From positions 26,338,954-26,402,953 of the forward strand of contig OW203764.1 of NCBI GenBank assembly GCA_934045905.1: 64,000 nucleotides of DNA. Direction: 5' to 3'. The notes below the pieces were generated by a model. It worked only from the letters and a program-made list of their open reading frames with translations. It was not told the origin of the DNA and made no database searches. Source of the stretch: Leuctra nigra (lineage: Eukaryota; Arthropoda; Insecta; Plecoptera; Leuctridae). The translations under genes and the position numbers were made by a program. Numbering within the stretch: position 1 is the first letter of the stretch; each line of letters opens with the position of its first letter. This document shows, piece by piece, positions 46,644-58,063 of this stretch.

Positions 46644-47925
46644 TATTATTTTTTTAACAAATCATCTGATAGGTTCATAAATTATGAATGTATATTTATC
46701 AACAGTAGATAAATACGGATCATACTACTGTGATGGAAATGCCCTAAAGCCTACTCTATGAATTCATTTTGTACCATGTTACAAATTGAATTGATATTAT
46801 ATTGAGATATTTATTTTTGATCAATGTAATTATTGACATTGATATGATATTATATTGAGACCTTCAAATACTACTACTCTGCTACCAAAGTGCAGAGTAC
46901 ATTTTGACAACAAATTCAAATGCAAAGCAGACACTTTTAGATTTACTCTCATGAATTACGACAAAAGTCAATCGGAGTAAGAGTAAGTAAATATTAAGAT
47001 CCGAAAGCACCGTTTATGTTTCCTAATTGCCGTCAACATTTTTGAACCATTCGATTTAACGTGAAAATTTTGTGTATTGTTTTTCTTGAATCGACACACC
47101 ATAAACTAGTCATCTTTACGAAAAGAAAGTATTTTAATTTTATGATCAGTTTTTACAAGATTTCAGGGAATTCATCATCATTGTCGTTTCTCCAACTATA
47201 TTTTATTTCCATTTAAAGCATCTTTAAAGATTTATGCGGTGCTATATGGTGGCACTTTATAGAGGTATTAACTCTTTTACTCTTTATAATGTTTCTTTGC
47301 CACTCGCGGATATAATCTAATATAATTTGGTAGCTTTATCATGAGAAAAGCATAAACTTTACATATTTCTTTGAGTGTGTACCATTTACGTATTACAACC
47401 ACAACAAGTATAAATAAGTTAAAAGAATATAAAAGCTGATCATATTTTTAAACTTGGTTAAATGTTGCATTACAAATCTGAACAAGAATTGCTTTCTATT
47501 GTCATCACTTTAAAAGTTTTTCATAAAACATTGGAATTGTCCTCCCCTGGGGCATTAATATCAGCAACCGGAAGTTAGTTGTTGGTTCACGGAACACAGA
47601 ACATTCGAGAAACTCAGGGGACGGGGTTCAAATCGATTAATATTCACTCTCATGATAGAGTCATTTCATATGTAACTCCAGGGAGGGCTAAATACTGTAG
47701 AGCGCAATCAAATTTCCATGCGAAATCAAAACAGACGCTTTTTAAAATCAATATTTGTTCAATGGTTTTGATGCGTTCGCATTTAAAATACGATGTAAAT
47801 TGTTGTTTTAGAGAAGAGAGCAACAGTATGATTCCGTAAATAGTGAAGACGTCTTTCCATATCGTACTTGCGAAGCTGTGCTTTTGACGTAGAACTTCGT
47901 CTTTTTGAATGATTAGCGGTGACAG
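46644..47925. other. Non-coding stretch, no supported gene
   Basis: AT-rich. A short direct repeat (TGATATTATATTGAGA at about 46792 and 46843) is present. No recognisable exon or RNA gene. Confidence 0.4.
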
Positions 47926-48055
47926 CGACACGACACGACACGACACGACACGACACGACACGACACGACACGACACGACACGACACGACACGACACGACA
48001 CGACACGACACGACACGACACGACACGACACGACACGACACGACACGACACGACA
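47926..48055. repeat. CGACA microsatellite, 26 units
   Basis: An uninterrupted array of the pentamer CGACA from 47926 to 48055 (130 bp, 26 copies). Its minus-strand translation yields a VSCR repeat that is an artefact. It is likely highly polymorphic. Confidence 0.97.
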
Positions 48056-48127
48056 CGGCAGAGCTGATACAGAGAGTCTCCACAACTGAGGTATGTTTTC
48101 ACACTTTTAGGATTTTAGGATCGGGTC

Positions 48128-49621
48128 CAGTGGCGGTTTGTGGGTTTGAAATGTGGGGAGGCAGAAAAATATTTCAATAATTACGTTTAATTAAGCGAGC
48201 GGAGCGAGCGTCTCTACTTGACTCTTGCGGCACTTTCTCTGTGTGTGTGTGTGTTTTTTTTTGTCGCTTCAACCCAGGTCGCACCGGTCAACGTATCGAT
48301 CTGAAATTTTGCACACACCTTCATCTCATACTAACTTAGACCTGTATAGTTTTTGAGAAAGATCCGTCCATAAATAAAAAAAAATCGTGTTTTTCCATAT
48401 AAATAGCATTGTAGGTTCGAGGAGTCCGTTGCGGCCGCTCGATGCACCCCATTCAAAACAAACTCGGAAGCAGTCAGCTGTCTATAGATTATTGTTAGAA
48501 TACGTTTTACGGTTAAATAGGTATAGTTATAGCAATACCTGCGAGGTTATAGTTTTTATTTTATTATAACCGATAGTATAGGTATTTATTGTTTATAAAA
48601 GTTTTAACATGCAGTCTTACTTTCAATCCTTTCAAATGCTAAGCAAATTTTTTGTAGACCGGCGAAATGTCTGCTTGATTGTAGAAATAGATTGGTTGGT
48701 TGGTTGATAAATGAAATTACGTTTATGAATTATTTTATTTATTCAGTCAATACGTTATATTTATAGTTACAATACAATGTGTTGGGTAATAGGAAATTGC
48801 TCTATTGTACGGAACGGCAAGTAACTGTTTGAATACTATTTCTTAAATTATGTCATGTTGCCTATTTTGTGAGTTTCAATCTCTGTATTTATCTGTATTG
48901 TTTAATTATCTGTTTAGTTTCTGTAATTATTATTTGGAAAAAATCCCTTTGATACACACCTAAATACTCCAAAAAATACACATGAGTGTGTGTCTGTTAC
49001 TAACTTGCAATGAGACACAAATGCAGTTATTTTTTATATAATTTAGTGAATCATGCTTCTAGCCTTCAGTATATTATTGCCGTGTTTTAAGGAATTATGG
49101 TTCGAGGTGTCGCACGTATCCGTGCTCGCTTATCAACGCGTTACACAGAGCGTTTTCCTAGTATATTAAACGTAATTATAAAATACTATAGTAAACGCGC
49201 GGGCAGAGCGGCGCGGGCAGAAAGCTTCGTCGTTCGCTCGGAGCCTCTCGGGCATGTCCGCCGCCTCACTGACGTCATCATAGCTCTGCATGCGTCGCGC
49301 TTACCCCGCACTCCCGCGCTTGCCCCTCGCCTGTAGAAATCAGAGGCTACACGAGGCTGTAAGCAGCTCTGCCTCCCTTGCAGTCCGCGTATACGGCTAA
49401 CGTGTATTCAGCAGCGCGCGCGCTCTCATTGTGTGGGATTGGCGTGGCGAATTAAACCAATCAATCAAAGTAAAATACTAATATTTATATAATTTAAAAT
49501 TAAAATGATATACACAATTATATATGAAGTTAAGAGTTGTGAAATACGATGCAATCCCTTTCTTCTTCTCTAATATTTAGGGAGGCACAGCCTCCCTTGC
49601 CTCATGCACAAACCGCCACTG
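48128..49621. mobile_element. hAT-type element with CAGTGGCGGTTTGTG ends, split by a nested insertion
   Basis: CAGTGGCGGTTTGTG (48128-48142) and its complement CACAAACCGCCACTG (49607-49621) are perfect 15-bp inverted repeats starting with CAGTGGCGG, a common hAT start; GGGGAGGCA and the GGGAGGC/GCCTCCC blocks follow inside. A Helentron-like element occupies 48194-49161. The remaining right half is strikingly GC-rich at 49195-49430. An 8-bp duplication is only suggestive (TCGGGTCC versus TCAGGTCC, offset from the repeat ends). No transposase frame is seen. Confidence 0.75.
48194..49161 (+). mobile_element. Helitron/Helentron-like non-autonomous element, copy 2, nested
   Basis: 5' AGCGAGCGGAGCGAGCGTC and 3' GCTCGCTTATCAACGCG, then ACACAGAGCGTTTTCCTAG followed by T match copy 1 at 22254-23089. 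The first 170 bp share CTGAAATTTTGCACAC with the family; a (GT)n run at 48239-48254 and a T run follow. The flanks AATTACGTTTAAT (left) and ATTAAACGTAATT (right) are inverted copies, so it inserted at or near the centre of a palindrome. Confidence 0.62.
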
Positions 49622-49980
49622 GGTCAGGTCCATTGTAAGTGTCCCTAATACATTAAAAACGAGAACAATGGGTGTGTCTGCGCTAAGAATAAACTGTAGT
49701 GCTAGAAATATGAACATAGTTCCGGTATACGACAAAATCCCAATACGCAGAGCAACGCTGGTCGAATGTTGAGGCTAGCTGAACATTTTCGACGTCTGTG
49801 ATTCTTGGCGAAGTTAGATTCTGATTGGTTGAGAATAGTGGCGCAGAGATGATTTAATTAAGTTACATAATCGCTAATTAGAGCATGGAAAATTAATATT
49901 TTGTTTCACGAGTAAAATCATATCTCTTAACATCACCATTGTTTGATGTCTTTATTTTATGAGAATGAGAAAATGTGAAA
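49622..49980. other. Non-coding stretch, no supported gene
   Basis: Between the hAT element and a near-perfect inverted repeat. Nothing recognised. Confidence 0.4.
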
Positions 49981-50295
49981 TATTATTAAAGCAATTAAAA
50001 GTTTTGGGATATTTCATCATGTTTTTGTAAAATTATTTATTATTTTGTCTACAGTTTCGATTTTGTGGGAAAGTCGACTGCGAGTTAGGAAATAAGTTGT
50101 TATATGTATTGTCTGTGGTTTATGCCTCTAGCAAATTGTTTTTTATTGGATACTGTTGTTCTTTTTGATGTAAATTTGTAAAGTTTTGTCCCGAGGAAGA
50201 TTTTAAATAGAAAAATCGAAACTGTAGACAAAATAATAAATAATTTTACAAAAACATGACGAAATATCCCAAAACTTTTAATTGCTTTAATAATA
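49981..50295. repeat. 84-bp inverted repeat with a single mismatch, 147-bp spacer
   Basis: The left arm 49981-50064 and right arm 50212-50295 are reverse complements; I see one mismatch (ATTTCATCATG versus ATTTCGTCATG). The spacer 50065-50211 is unrelated. Transcription through it would give a perfect stem of over 80 bp. It could be a recent foldback element; no target duplication is evident. Confidence 0.88.
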
Positions 50296-50756
50296 AAAGC
50301 CATGAATCTTCTAAAACATGAAATATTATATTTAATTTAAGTTAATATAATGTATAACAATGTAATCTTTCAAGATGTGGGGGTGGGGGCTATTTATTTT
50401 GCAAACTCGGTTATAGAATATTTCATATTTAGAATCGCAGTAGCTTGTTTGTAGCAGTATAATCTTGAATGCCTCTGTCATTAATATCACATCTTGGGGG
50501 TGTGTAACTTGATCTAATTCAGCTTCGAGCCCCCTCTATAATACCCCTACAACAAGCTTCATCGAGTATCTAAACCTATCAATATCTTAGTTAAGCCAAT
50601 GGATTATTATAATCCTTCATGTGCCTGAGAACATTATGGCGAATCTTCAAAACAAAACCTTACAGACTCCGGGAACAAACGAAATATTGGAATGTTTCAG
50701 TAACTGTTTCTGTTTTAGAAAGAACCAGAAATGACAGACGGTTTTTGAAGAATCAC
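50296..50756. other. Non-coding stretch, no supported gene
   Basis: No coding exon, RNA gene or repeat recognised. Confidence 0.4.
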
Positions 50757-50990
50757 ATTTGAAGGGTATACAGGGAAAGAAAGCTATGAGTCACATTCGG
50801 ATGAAACTGAGATAAACGAAGTTTTATGTTGAAACTTGTATCTATCTTCCATACAAACCGATATTTCAATTGCGTTTTTGAAGGCTTTGTGGTAATATTT
50901 TCTAAAAACCGAAAGCATATTTTTCTGAAAGCTCATAAGTCGTATAACAATCACTGCAAGATTGAACGTTAAACAAATTTAAAAAAAAAA
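50757..50990 (+). mobile_element. MITE with AAGGGTA-type ends (copy 3, right end lost)
   Basis: The left end CATTTGAAGGGTATACAGGG, then AAAGAAAGCTATGAGTCACA, matches the family at 213-717 and 28584-28811. Similarity runs to about 50975 (CACTGCAAGATT). The expected right terminal repeat is missing, replaced by an A run and unrelated DNA. Confidence 0.55.
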
Positions 50991-52177
50991 TGACTTAAAT
51001 AGCGATCTTTGTTGTGTTGCTATTTACTTCTTCATTATTTGTGAGTGAGAATTGTTTATCCATTGATTAATAGTAAACTTTTGGAAGCCACGAAACACAT
51101 CCGGGACAATTACTGTGTGCAAAATGCATGCTGTAAGAATTTTGGGCATTCCATATTTAGGAAATGATAGATTGAGATGAAACTCAGTGAGAACATTCAT
51201 GTAGTAAAGCAATGAAAAATACTTTTTCCGTTCTTTTCATCCAGTCATAACATAAAAAAATAACGTAGCTACCTTATTTTCCAGTGCAATAACTGATTCA
51301 GGCGAGGCAAGAATCGGCGTAGGAATGAATTAATTTAAAATGAAACAAGATACCACCTTCCTATATCTCATGAACAAAACAAGCTCTCTGGAAGTATGTA
51401 GCGTGAAAATTGGGCAGTGAACAGCGTTCCGAATGAGCAAATTAAAATATGTAGAATCTGGGACGGGGAAAAGGTCATGTGAGTTGTAGAATCACGTCTA
51501 GAATGTCTAGAATGTCTAGAATGGAAAAATACCGTCTCACTGGCCAGTTTTCCAATATCGTGTTTTTGCACTGGAATCGCTCGTTACGTCATGTGGTATC
51601 TCCCTAGTAGTCAAATACAGTTCGATAGAATTTAATAGCGTCGAGAATATTCAAGTATTTCAAGTATGTTTTATTGTTGTTGAAATCAGTACATAGTACA
51701 CGTAATATGCTACCCCAGTAAGAAGGAACTTCTTGTGTCGGGGTGGGGTTTACTTAAAATTAAGAGAGACTTTACTAAAAAGTCTTCTTTTGCTCTTTCT
51801 CTATGTCTGTTAGTTGTTTCTGTTGTCATTCTGTTAGATCTGTACAGGCCAAAATTAAAAAGGTAGCCAAAAAGAGTACAAGCTGAAATTTAGCAAATCA
51901 GGGGGGTCATCCCTGTACGTTTTTACTAAACTTAGCTATCGTATCGTAAATTTTGTTTACTCTAATGTTAACGTCCATAACAACGGTTGACTCTCTTAAA
52001 ATGGAATGACCCCCCAGATCCAGAAGCACCTGACTATTTTTTTTCGTTGAAAAGTAACAGAAACTGGTTGCACCACCGAGCGGTGTTTAGGTTACACCCA
52101 GTAACATATACAATCACACTCCCAACTCAATTCGCGTGAAAAATTTCAATTTTGAGAAATTTGTACCGTTATTGATA
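50991..52177. other. Non-coding stretch, no supported gene
   Basis: No recognisable gene. A small triplication TCTAGAATG occurs at about 51498-51522. Otherwise nothing seen. Confidence 0.4.
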
Positions 52178-53180
52178 CTAGGAAAACGCTCAGTGTAACG
52201 CGTTGATGAGCGAGCACAGAACATGCAACATCCCCATAGTAACGATGCACGACACGGCACAAAACGATTTTCTCTGCAATTTTTCAATCTCCATAATACT
52301 CTGGATGAATAACAGATCCATTGTGTCGTGAAGTCTTACCTACATACCTTCTCCAGAAATCTCTTGTAACATCCCATTCTAAACTCGTAAAATTACAATT
52401 AATACTTGACTGATTGGGCTTACAATATGTAAACTTTAATAATAAGTTGGTCTTGATTACCATGCAAAATTTGAACTTAATGTGAACATTTTTATTGTCG
52501 ACCAATCAGAAGACATTATTTAAACTTAAACCAATTAGAGGATTTGGCCTTCGTACTGCATCCGATTTTATGCGCTAGCTCAAAAATGCTTTCATTTTAC
52601 TGTACATTGTGGATAGCTTGGCTGCTCTACAGGCCTTGCCTTGGAACAGAAGCTTAAAGAAGGCAGGGATGACAATTTAGTATACATTTTTCAAGATTAT
52701 GGAATAAAATGACCTTAAAATGACAAAACTTTTGAAAATAACGACAGATTAGACTGGAAATTGGCAAAAATATCTAAAATGTTGGTACCAATGACCACGC
52801 GAAGTTTCAAGTTGATCGGTAAATCTGTTCTAGTTTAAATTACAAAAATCACCGTAAAAATGGTTTCAAATTTGAACCAATGGGAGGATTTGGCTGAAAT
52901 TTATTATGATTGGGTAAATTGTTGGTTGAAATGACTTTGCTAAATTTCAAATTGATCGGAACAACCAATCGAAAGATATTTTTTTTTAAATTTGAACCAA
53001 TCACGGGAGCCCGTTCAAAAACGATCCCAGGGACCTCATAGATTACGTTAGTATGTGTACAAAATTTCAGATCGATTGCTTGAGCGGTTTGACCTGGGCT
53101 GTGACCACACAAAAAAAAAAAAAAAACACACAGAGAAAGTGCCATAATAGTACCGTGGTGACGCTCGCTACGCTCGCTCA
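52178..53180 (-). mobile_element. Helitron/Helentron-like non-autonomous element, copy 3 (inverted)
   Basis: On the plus strand it begins CTAGGAAAACGCTCAGTG, then TAACGCGTTGATGAGCGAGC, and ends GACGCTCGCTACGCTCGCTC, the reverse complements of the 3' and 5' ends of 22254-23089. The hairpin AACGC/GCGTT before TTCCTAG is kept. The interior repeats GATCGG, then CCAATGACCACGC and ATTTCAAATTGATCGG blocks seen in other copies. No coding frame. Confidence 0.62.
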
Positions 53181-53499
53181 ACAAACTGTAATATATTATG
53201 CGAGATATTGCAATCTTTTAATATTTGTGATATTATGTTCTATTGACAAACTCTCTATAACTGAATCTATATTCAACATGCTCAGCATATTTCACTCAAA
53301 ACTTGAATGACAAACTCCTCCTTATTGTCAACGCTTTTTCATATCTCGCCAACATCTATCAAAATACAAGAAACTACAGAATTGAGATAAGCAAGACGAA
53401 TACTTTTTAATATTACATTGGAACGTTATAAAATCTAGTTTCAAACTCATATTTAGATTGATTATAACTAATTAATTTTATTCAATTGACTCGTATCCA

Positions 53500-53934
53500 T
53501 TAAGCGTCAGTCTTTCAATACACTGCTAACTTTTAAACGGTTGTTTAGGACTGTATTGTCATAGCAACAGCCAATGACAATCCTGGAATGACCGTTTAAA
53601 ACTTAACTACTGGTTTAGCAGGGCATTGAAAAACCGGCCCTAAATCTCTTTAGCTCTTCTAAATCAGTATTAAGTTTAACAATTACATAGTGGCCATTCT
53701 AGAAATATTATTGCTTGTTGCCGTGGCAATCGAGTCTTAATCAGTCGTTTAAAATTTATCACAGTATTGAAAAACTGCCACTAAGGCCCGGTCTTTCAAT
53801 ACTCTGCTATAGTCTCAATTAGCTCTTAACAGTTAGTTAGTGGTCATTCTAGGAATGTCATTGGTTGTTGCCATGACAATACAGTCCTAATCGACAGTTT
53901 AAAAGTTAGCAGAGTATTGAAAGACTGGACCTAA
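53500..53934. mobile_element. Cluster of three adjacent short MITEs
   Basis: Three related units: 53500-53643 (inverted), 53644-53784 (left end lost) and 53781-53934 (complete, ends CTAAGGCCCGGTCTTTCAAT and ATTGAAAGACTGGACCTAA). Shared inner block: GTGGTCATTCTAGGAATGTC, then ATTGGTTGTTGCCATGACAA. A fourth copy is at 56175-56325. Ends in TAA/TTA suggest PIF/Harbinger-type targets, but this is tentative. Confidence 0.65.
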
Positions 53935-54785
53935 GTATACTTTGTTATTGTTTTATTTAAACTACACCAAGGTTTCGATCAACGGTTTAGCTTTATCTCT
54001 CTTGTCACTGATCTATGATCCAGGCAGAATCGAAGTATTGCTTTCTCTCAGTCACTCTAGAGTTGAAGCGCCACTCGAGCCGCGCAAGAATGTTTAATAA
54101 CACTTTGTATTGCTCGAGAATGTGAATATATATTGAACATGGGTCGCCAGTGCGTGTGCGGTCGGATCTTCGATTGTGTACATCGTGTAGGATGAAAATG
54201 CGGGGAGTCTAATATTGTCAACAAGTTGAGTGAGTTAAGTGGGTAGATTATATGGGTACAACTATTTGTAATCGCGTTGTTAATTAAACGAACCTTCATA
54301 TGGAATGTAAATTAATGTTCTTTGTGAACTTGCTGCTGTACCTTTGAAACATTTGTAAGAAAACCAAATGACGTGCAAGTTGTAAAGGTGAGGTGCAGAA
54401 GACTTTCTCTGTACAAAATTCGACATATATTTCAAAATATAATAATTTGACCGATTTGTCGTAAAATCTGATAAAATTTGAGTCCCAATAACCATGCAAG
54501 CTTGAAGCGTGATCGCACAAAGATGGATCATTATTTTCATTTTTCAACCAATTAGAGGATAATGCTCTTAAGATGTGTGTTAAATTTCAGATTGATTGGC
54601 TAATCGGCGTGACCTTGGGAGGTGCAGGCAAGAAAACAAAAAAGGCATCGGACTATTATGACATTTTTCACTGAACTGTGAAAAATACAAATACAAAATT
54701 ACAGTGAAAAGAAGTAGAAAAGAAGGCGTAGTTATTCTCAGTTCTATTCTTTATCTTTGTTTAGTGATCTTTTGTAGAATACTTC
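53935..54785. other. Non-coding stretch with a Helentron-family relic
   Basis: At about 54440-54640 the sequence GAGTCCCAATAACCATGCAA and AATTTCAGATTGATTGGC matches blocks of the 52178-53180 element; no ends are preserved. Frames here are unsupported. Confidence 0.4.
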
Positions 54786-54842
54786 CTAGTGTGTTTGATC
54801 CACAAAGAGCGCACGGAATACTTGGATGGGTGACCGTCAAGT
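54786..54842 (+). repeat. 5S rRNA-like fragment
   Basis: TACTTGGATGGGTGACCG (54818-54835) is an exact 18-base match to my memory of the internal control region of animal 5S rRNA; the preceding GATCCACAAAGAGCGCACGG is a degraded match. The rest of a 5S gene is absent. It may be a 5S pseudogene or part of a 5S-derived SINE. Confidence 0.4.
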
Positions 54843-56174
54843 CTTGCTCGCCAGTTGCTTCTGTTGTACTTGTAGAAAGATTGTTGTGTCGATCTCCTCC
54901 ACTTGTTATCACTCTCTAGAGTGCATGTTGTGAGGCCAGTGTTGTACTTCATGCCTTATTCCTTTCATTACCTGTATTATATCCTAGTTAGTTTGACTTT
55001 ATTGACGCTTTATTATTATTAATAATATTATTTTGTTTTACACGGTATAGCTTCAAAACACAAAGTCAATCAAGTACATTTTTTCTGTTAAATGTGGAAA
55101 CACATAATATAAATAGCAACTTTTTTTTTATCCCAACTGAAACCCAAACTGGTAAAAATAATTTTAAACCCTCATGTTATTTCTAAGTTTCAGTATGTTT
55201 GTTAAATTTATATTTATTGACATTTTGAGATTTTTTACTATACCCCTCACATGTATTGTTTTATACTTTTTCTTTTTACTGAAACAACGTTGTCGATATA
55301 CCAATTTCAAAAATAAAAGCCCGGATACCGAAATTGTTTTTTTAACGTGTCTCTTTAGATTGCATATTGCAATGAGATCGATGAAAAATAATGCATTGAA
55401 TTGAAATGTATTCGGTTATACTTTTTAAAATGTCATTTTGGAAGAAAATTGAATCTCATTGTTGGTAGTTAGGCGTTGTAGCAAAAAACTTGTTTAGAAA
55501 ATGAATATGTCTGTTGAAATAATAGTTCAATTCTACCTTTCCAGTTTAGTACTTCAGTTTAAGGCAGCGATCTTTTTTGTCGTTTTCCAGATATTAAGCG
55601 GCGATATTATTTAGAAGTTCGCAATAAAACTCGTGTTTCACGCACACTGAACCGACTTTGTTGATCAAAATAAAACTCAGGGTTTTAACTTTTAACCGAA
55701 AGCGACTTCACGACTTGAAAAAACGCAGTACATTTTCATTGCTGAAACCTCCCCTGACCTTTCAAGCGGCCGAAAAACTTCGAGTGAGTTTATATGAATT
55801 AAGTATCATATTCATTATTTGCATTGACTTTTGTGTACAGAAATGTGCACAGAATGAAATTCCATAAAACATTGTACTACAATAATATTAACTCTTACTT
55901 ACATAATCCCAAATATATTGCGTTCATAAAACTTTAGACCATGAAATATTGAGAACTATAGGGTGAGCTTATAACTGGATAGGGGTTTGCATTTCTTGAG
56001 TACAGCTTGAGCAAGTGGAGTGAGATTTTAATCCTAGATATTCAGCACTTTGAAATATTTCAATTGTTGTTTATAAATATAATCGTATTCATCATCACCA
56101 CCAAAGCTTGTATGTCGAAAGTGCAAAGTATAGAAAGTGTTAGGGTGTAAGTGTGTAAATGTTGTTCAATGCTC
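54843..56174. other. Non-coding stretch, no supported gene
   Basis: AT-rich with short frames at 55174-55404 and 55658-55867 that I do not recognise. No other feature. Confidence 0.4.
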
Positions 56175-56325
56175 TGTTAAAGCAGTTCCCAAAAGTAACA
56201 CTAAGAAAATGTTTAAGTTAAACAGTTTCTTAGTGGTCCTATTGGGAACGCTATTGGTTGTTGCCTGGCAATCGAGTCCTTATCTACTATTCAAATTTAA
56301 CAGGGCATTGAAAATCAGCCCTAAA
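56175..56325. mobile_element. Short MITE, fourth copy of the 53500-53934 family
   Basis: The inner block (TAGTGGTCCTATTGGGAACG, CTATTGGTTGTTGCCTGGCA) and right end CAGGGCATTGAAAATCAGCC, then CTAAATAG match the cluster at 53500-53934. The left end is poorly preserved. A short frame across it is incidental. Confidence 0.5.
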
Positions 56326-57719
56326 TAGTATAAATATTATCTTAGGCACTTAATAGAATTATATTTGATTTTTACTAATTAAATTCTACTCTCATTATAT
56401 CTCTCCCCTTGTAACTTATGATGAAGAGAATCTGAGTAAAGAAGGCTTCAACATTGGTACTAATTAGTGAAGATATTATTAGTCTTTTCATCAAGCCACA
56501 ATTAGCCACAGAACGAGTTGAGGTTCCAATATCAAATCCAATCCTCCCACCATTGATTGACTAGCAAATTGCACGAAAATGAGAAAGAATCTCCCTTGAA
56601 ATCGGTGTTAATTAAAGAATTTTATGCTCGATTGCTTTTTAGAGAGTAATTAATGTCCAATCAAGATTGCTGAACGAATGCGAGAAGATTAATGATGAAT
56701 TTCCTGTGCAAGATGAGTGGGATGTACAGGTGATTTTCATATCCAAATTGTATGAAAAAAGTATAAATACTGTAAGCTTTCCAAAATGATATTTTCAATA
56801 TCTAAAATTATATGCATGAAAGTGTCAGTAGCTCTTTCAGAACGTTGGACTGAAATATATTTGAAGAGTCAAGAATTTCATTTCAGCACGAATGGAATAT
56901 AATTTATGTTTGATGTTGACACCTAGGTGTCATTTTACCTTGTCATTTTGAAGGTGCATAAGACGAACATATTATTTCCGACGCAATCTGGCGTAGATAT
57001 TATGTATCTCCTGAAGCCGTTCTAGACGAGATAGCACTTTTACTTTTCGAGGAAACTTGACGTAGACATTACATTCCAGAATAAATTCAAAGCAATTGGT
57101 TAATTTGTGCACGTTGTATCTAAATATGAAAGATATGGGAAGGTAATAAGAAGATGTCTGATAGAACAGAGACTTTTTATTTCCATGGATCTGGAGGCAG
57201 ATATTTTCACATCAAGAGAACATAGAAAAGATGAGTAATGTACCAGACAAGTAGGAGAAAGATCTGCATAAGCGAGATCTTCGGAGACGGTACGGTATTT
57301 TATATGAGAGTTTCTTTTGAGGCGAAATATTATTTTTTCATATCTTTACCGTGGAAATTGTTGCGCAGGAAGAGGATGACTTACAAAAATGTGAAACTGA
57401 GAAAACAAATTTAAAGTGTATACCTAGTTTTCGCTCATTTTATTCCTTGTACTATAGTGGGTATATAGCAGCACACAAAATTGCTAGTTTTTGCAAAAAG
57501 GGGATATGTACGCGCTCCTTTCCAAATTATGTACCTCTGTAAGCATTATATTTTGTCATTACGGGGAATAAGAATACCGAATAGAAAAGAAGTGGATAAT
57601 CTGTTTAATTTTGTTCATTCAAATGTTATACTTAATGTTTGTATTATCGTGCTTCATAATCATTCTTCTGAGCTTTACACCACCAAAATAATACAAAAAA
57701 TTAACTGTTTATCTCAAAT
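56326..57719. other. Non-coding stretch, no supported gene
   Basis: Frames at 57351-57542 and 57481-57843 lack recognisable domains; the second runs into a transposon. Nothing else seen. Confidence 0.4.
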
Positions 57720-58063
57720 AATATTGAAAATTATTGAGCTTTGCTTTAGCTGTTGTCTTGACATCCATGGTCTACAGATCGTCAACTTAAAATATTTGTA
57801 TGTACACTCGGCCAAACAAAAATTGAACGTTGACCAAATTTGAATGACTGCTAGTCATGTCATATAACCTTGTTGTGCTTGTTATTATCATTGAAATGTG
57901 AGGTCACCTACTACAGTGAGACAATGAGATCGCTTAGACTGACTTCTGATGGTGCGATCTTAAATTGATCAGCCTATCAGATTTATTGAACGTTCAATTT
58001 TTGTTTGGCCAAGTGTACGTTGAATGCTCTCTTATCAACGCGTTAAATCAAGCGTTTTCCTAA
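57720..58063 (+). mobile_element. 5'-truncated Helentron-like element carrying a nested MITE
   Basis: The block CATGGTCTACAGATCGTCAA and the 3' end CTTATCAACGCG, then TTAAATCAAGCGTTTTCCTAA (CTAA also fits the CTRR rule) belong to the family at 22254-23089. The 5' boundary is uncertain. A 215-bp MITE sits at 57803-58017, about 30 bp before the 3' motif, as in the copy ending at 44466. Confidence 0.5.
57803..58017 (+). mobile_element. 215-bp TA-flanked MITE nested in a Helentron-like element (orientation 2)
   Basis: TACACTCGGCCAAACAAAAA is answered by TTTTTGTTTGGCCAAGTGTA at the far end; with AACGTT this gives nearly 30 bp of inverted repeat. The body is the reverse complement of 44205-44419, though the terminal sequences beyond CACTYGGC differ between the two (CAAACAAAAATT versus ACATTTAAAATT). 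Confidence 0.75.

Noticed and set aside
47650..48102. 150-codon frame with VSCRV repeats
   Set aside because: Translation of the CGACA microsatellite.
49097..49336. Arg/Ala-rich 79-codon frame
   Set aside because: Starts inside a Helentron-like 3' end and runs through GC-rich hAT interior; composition artefact.
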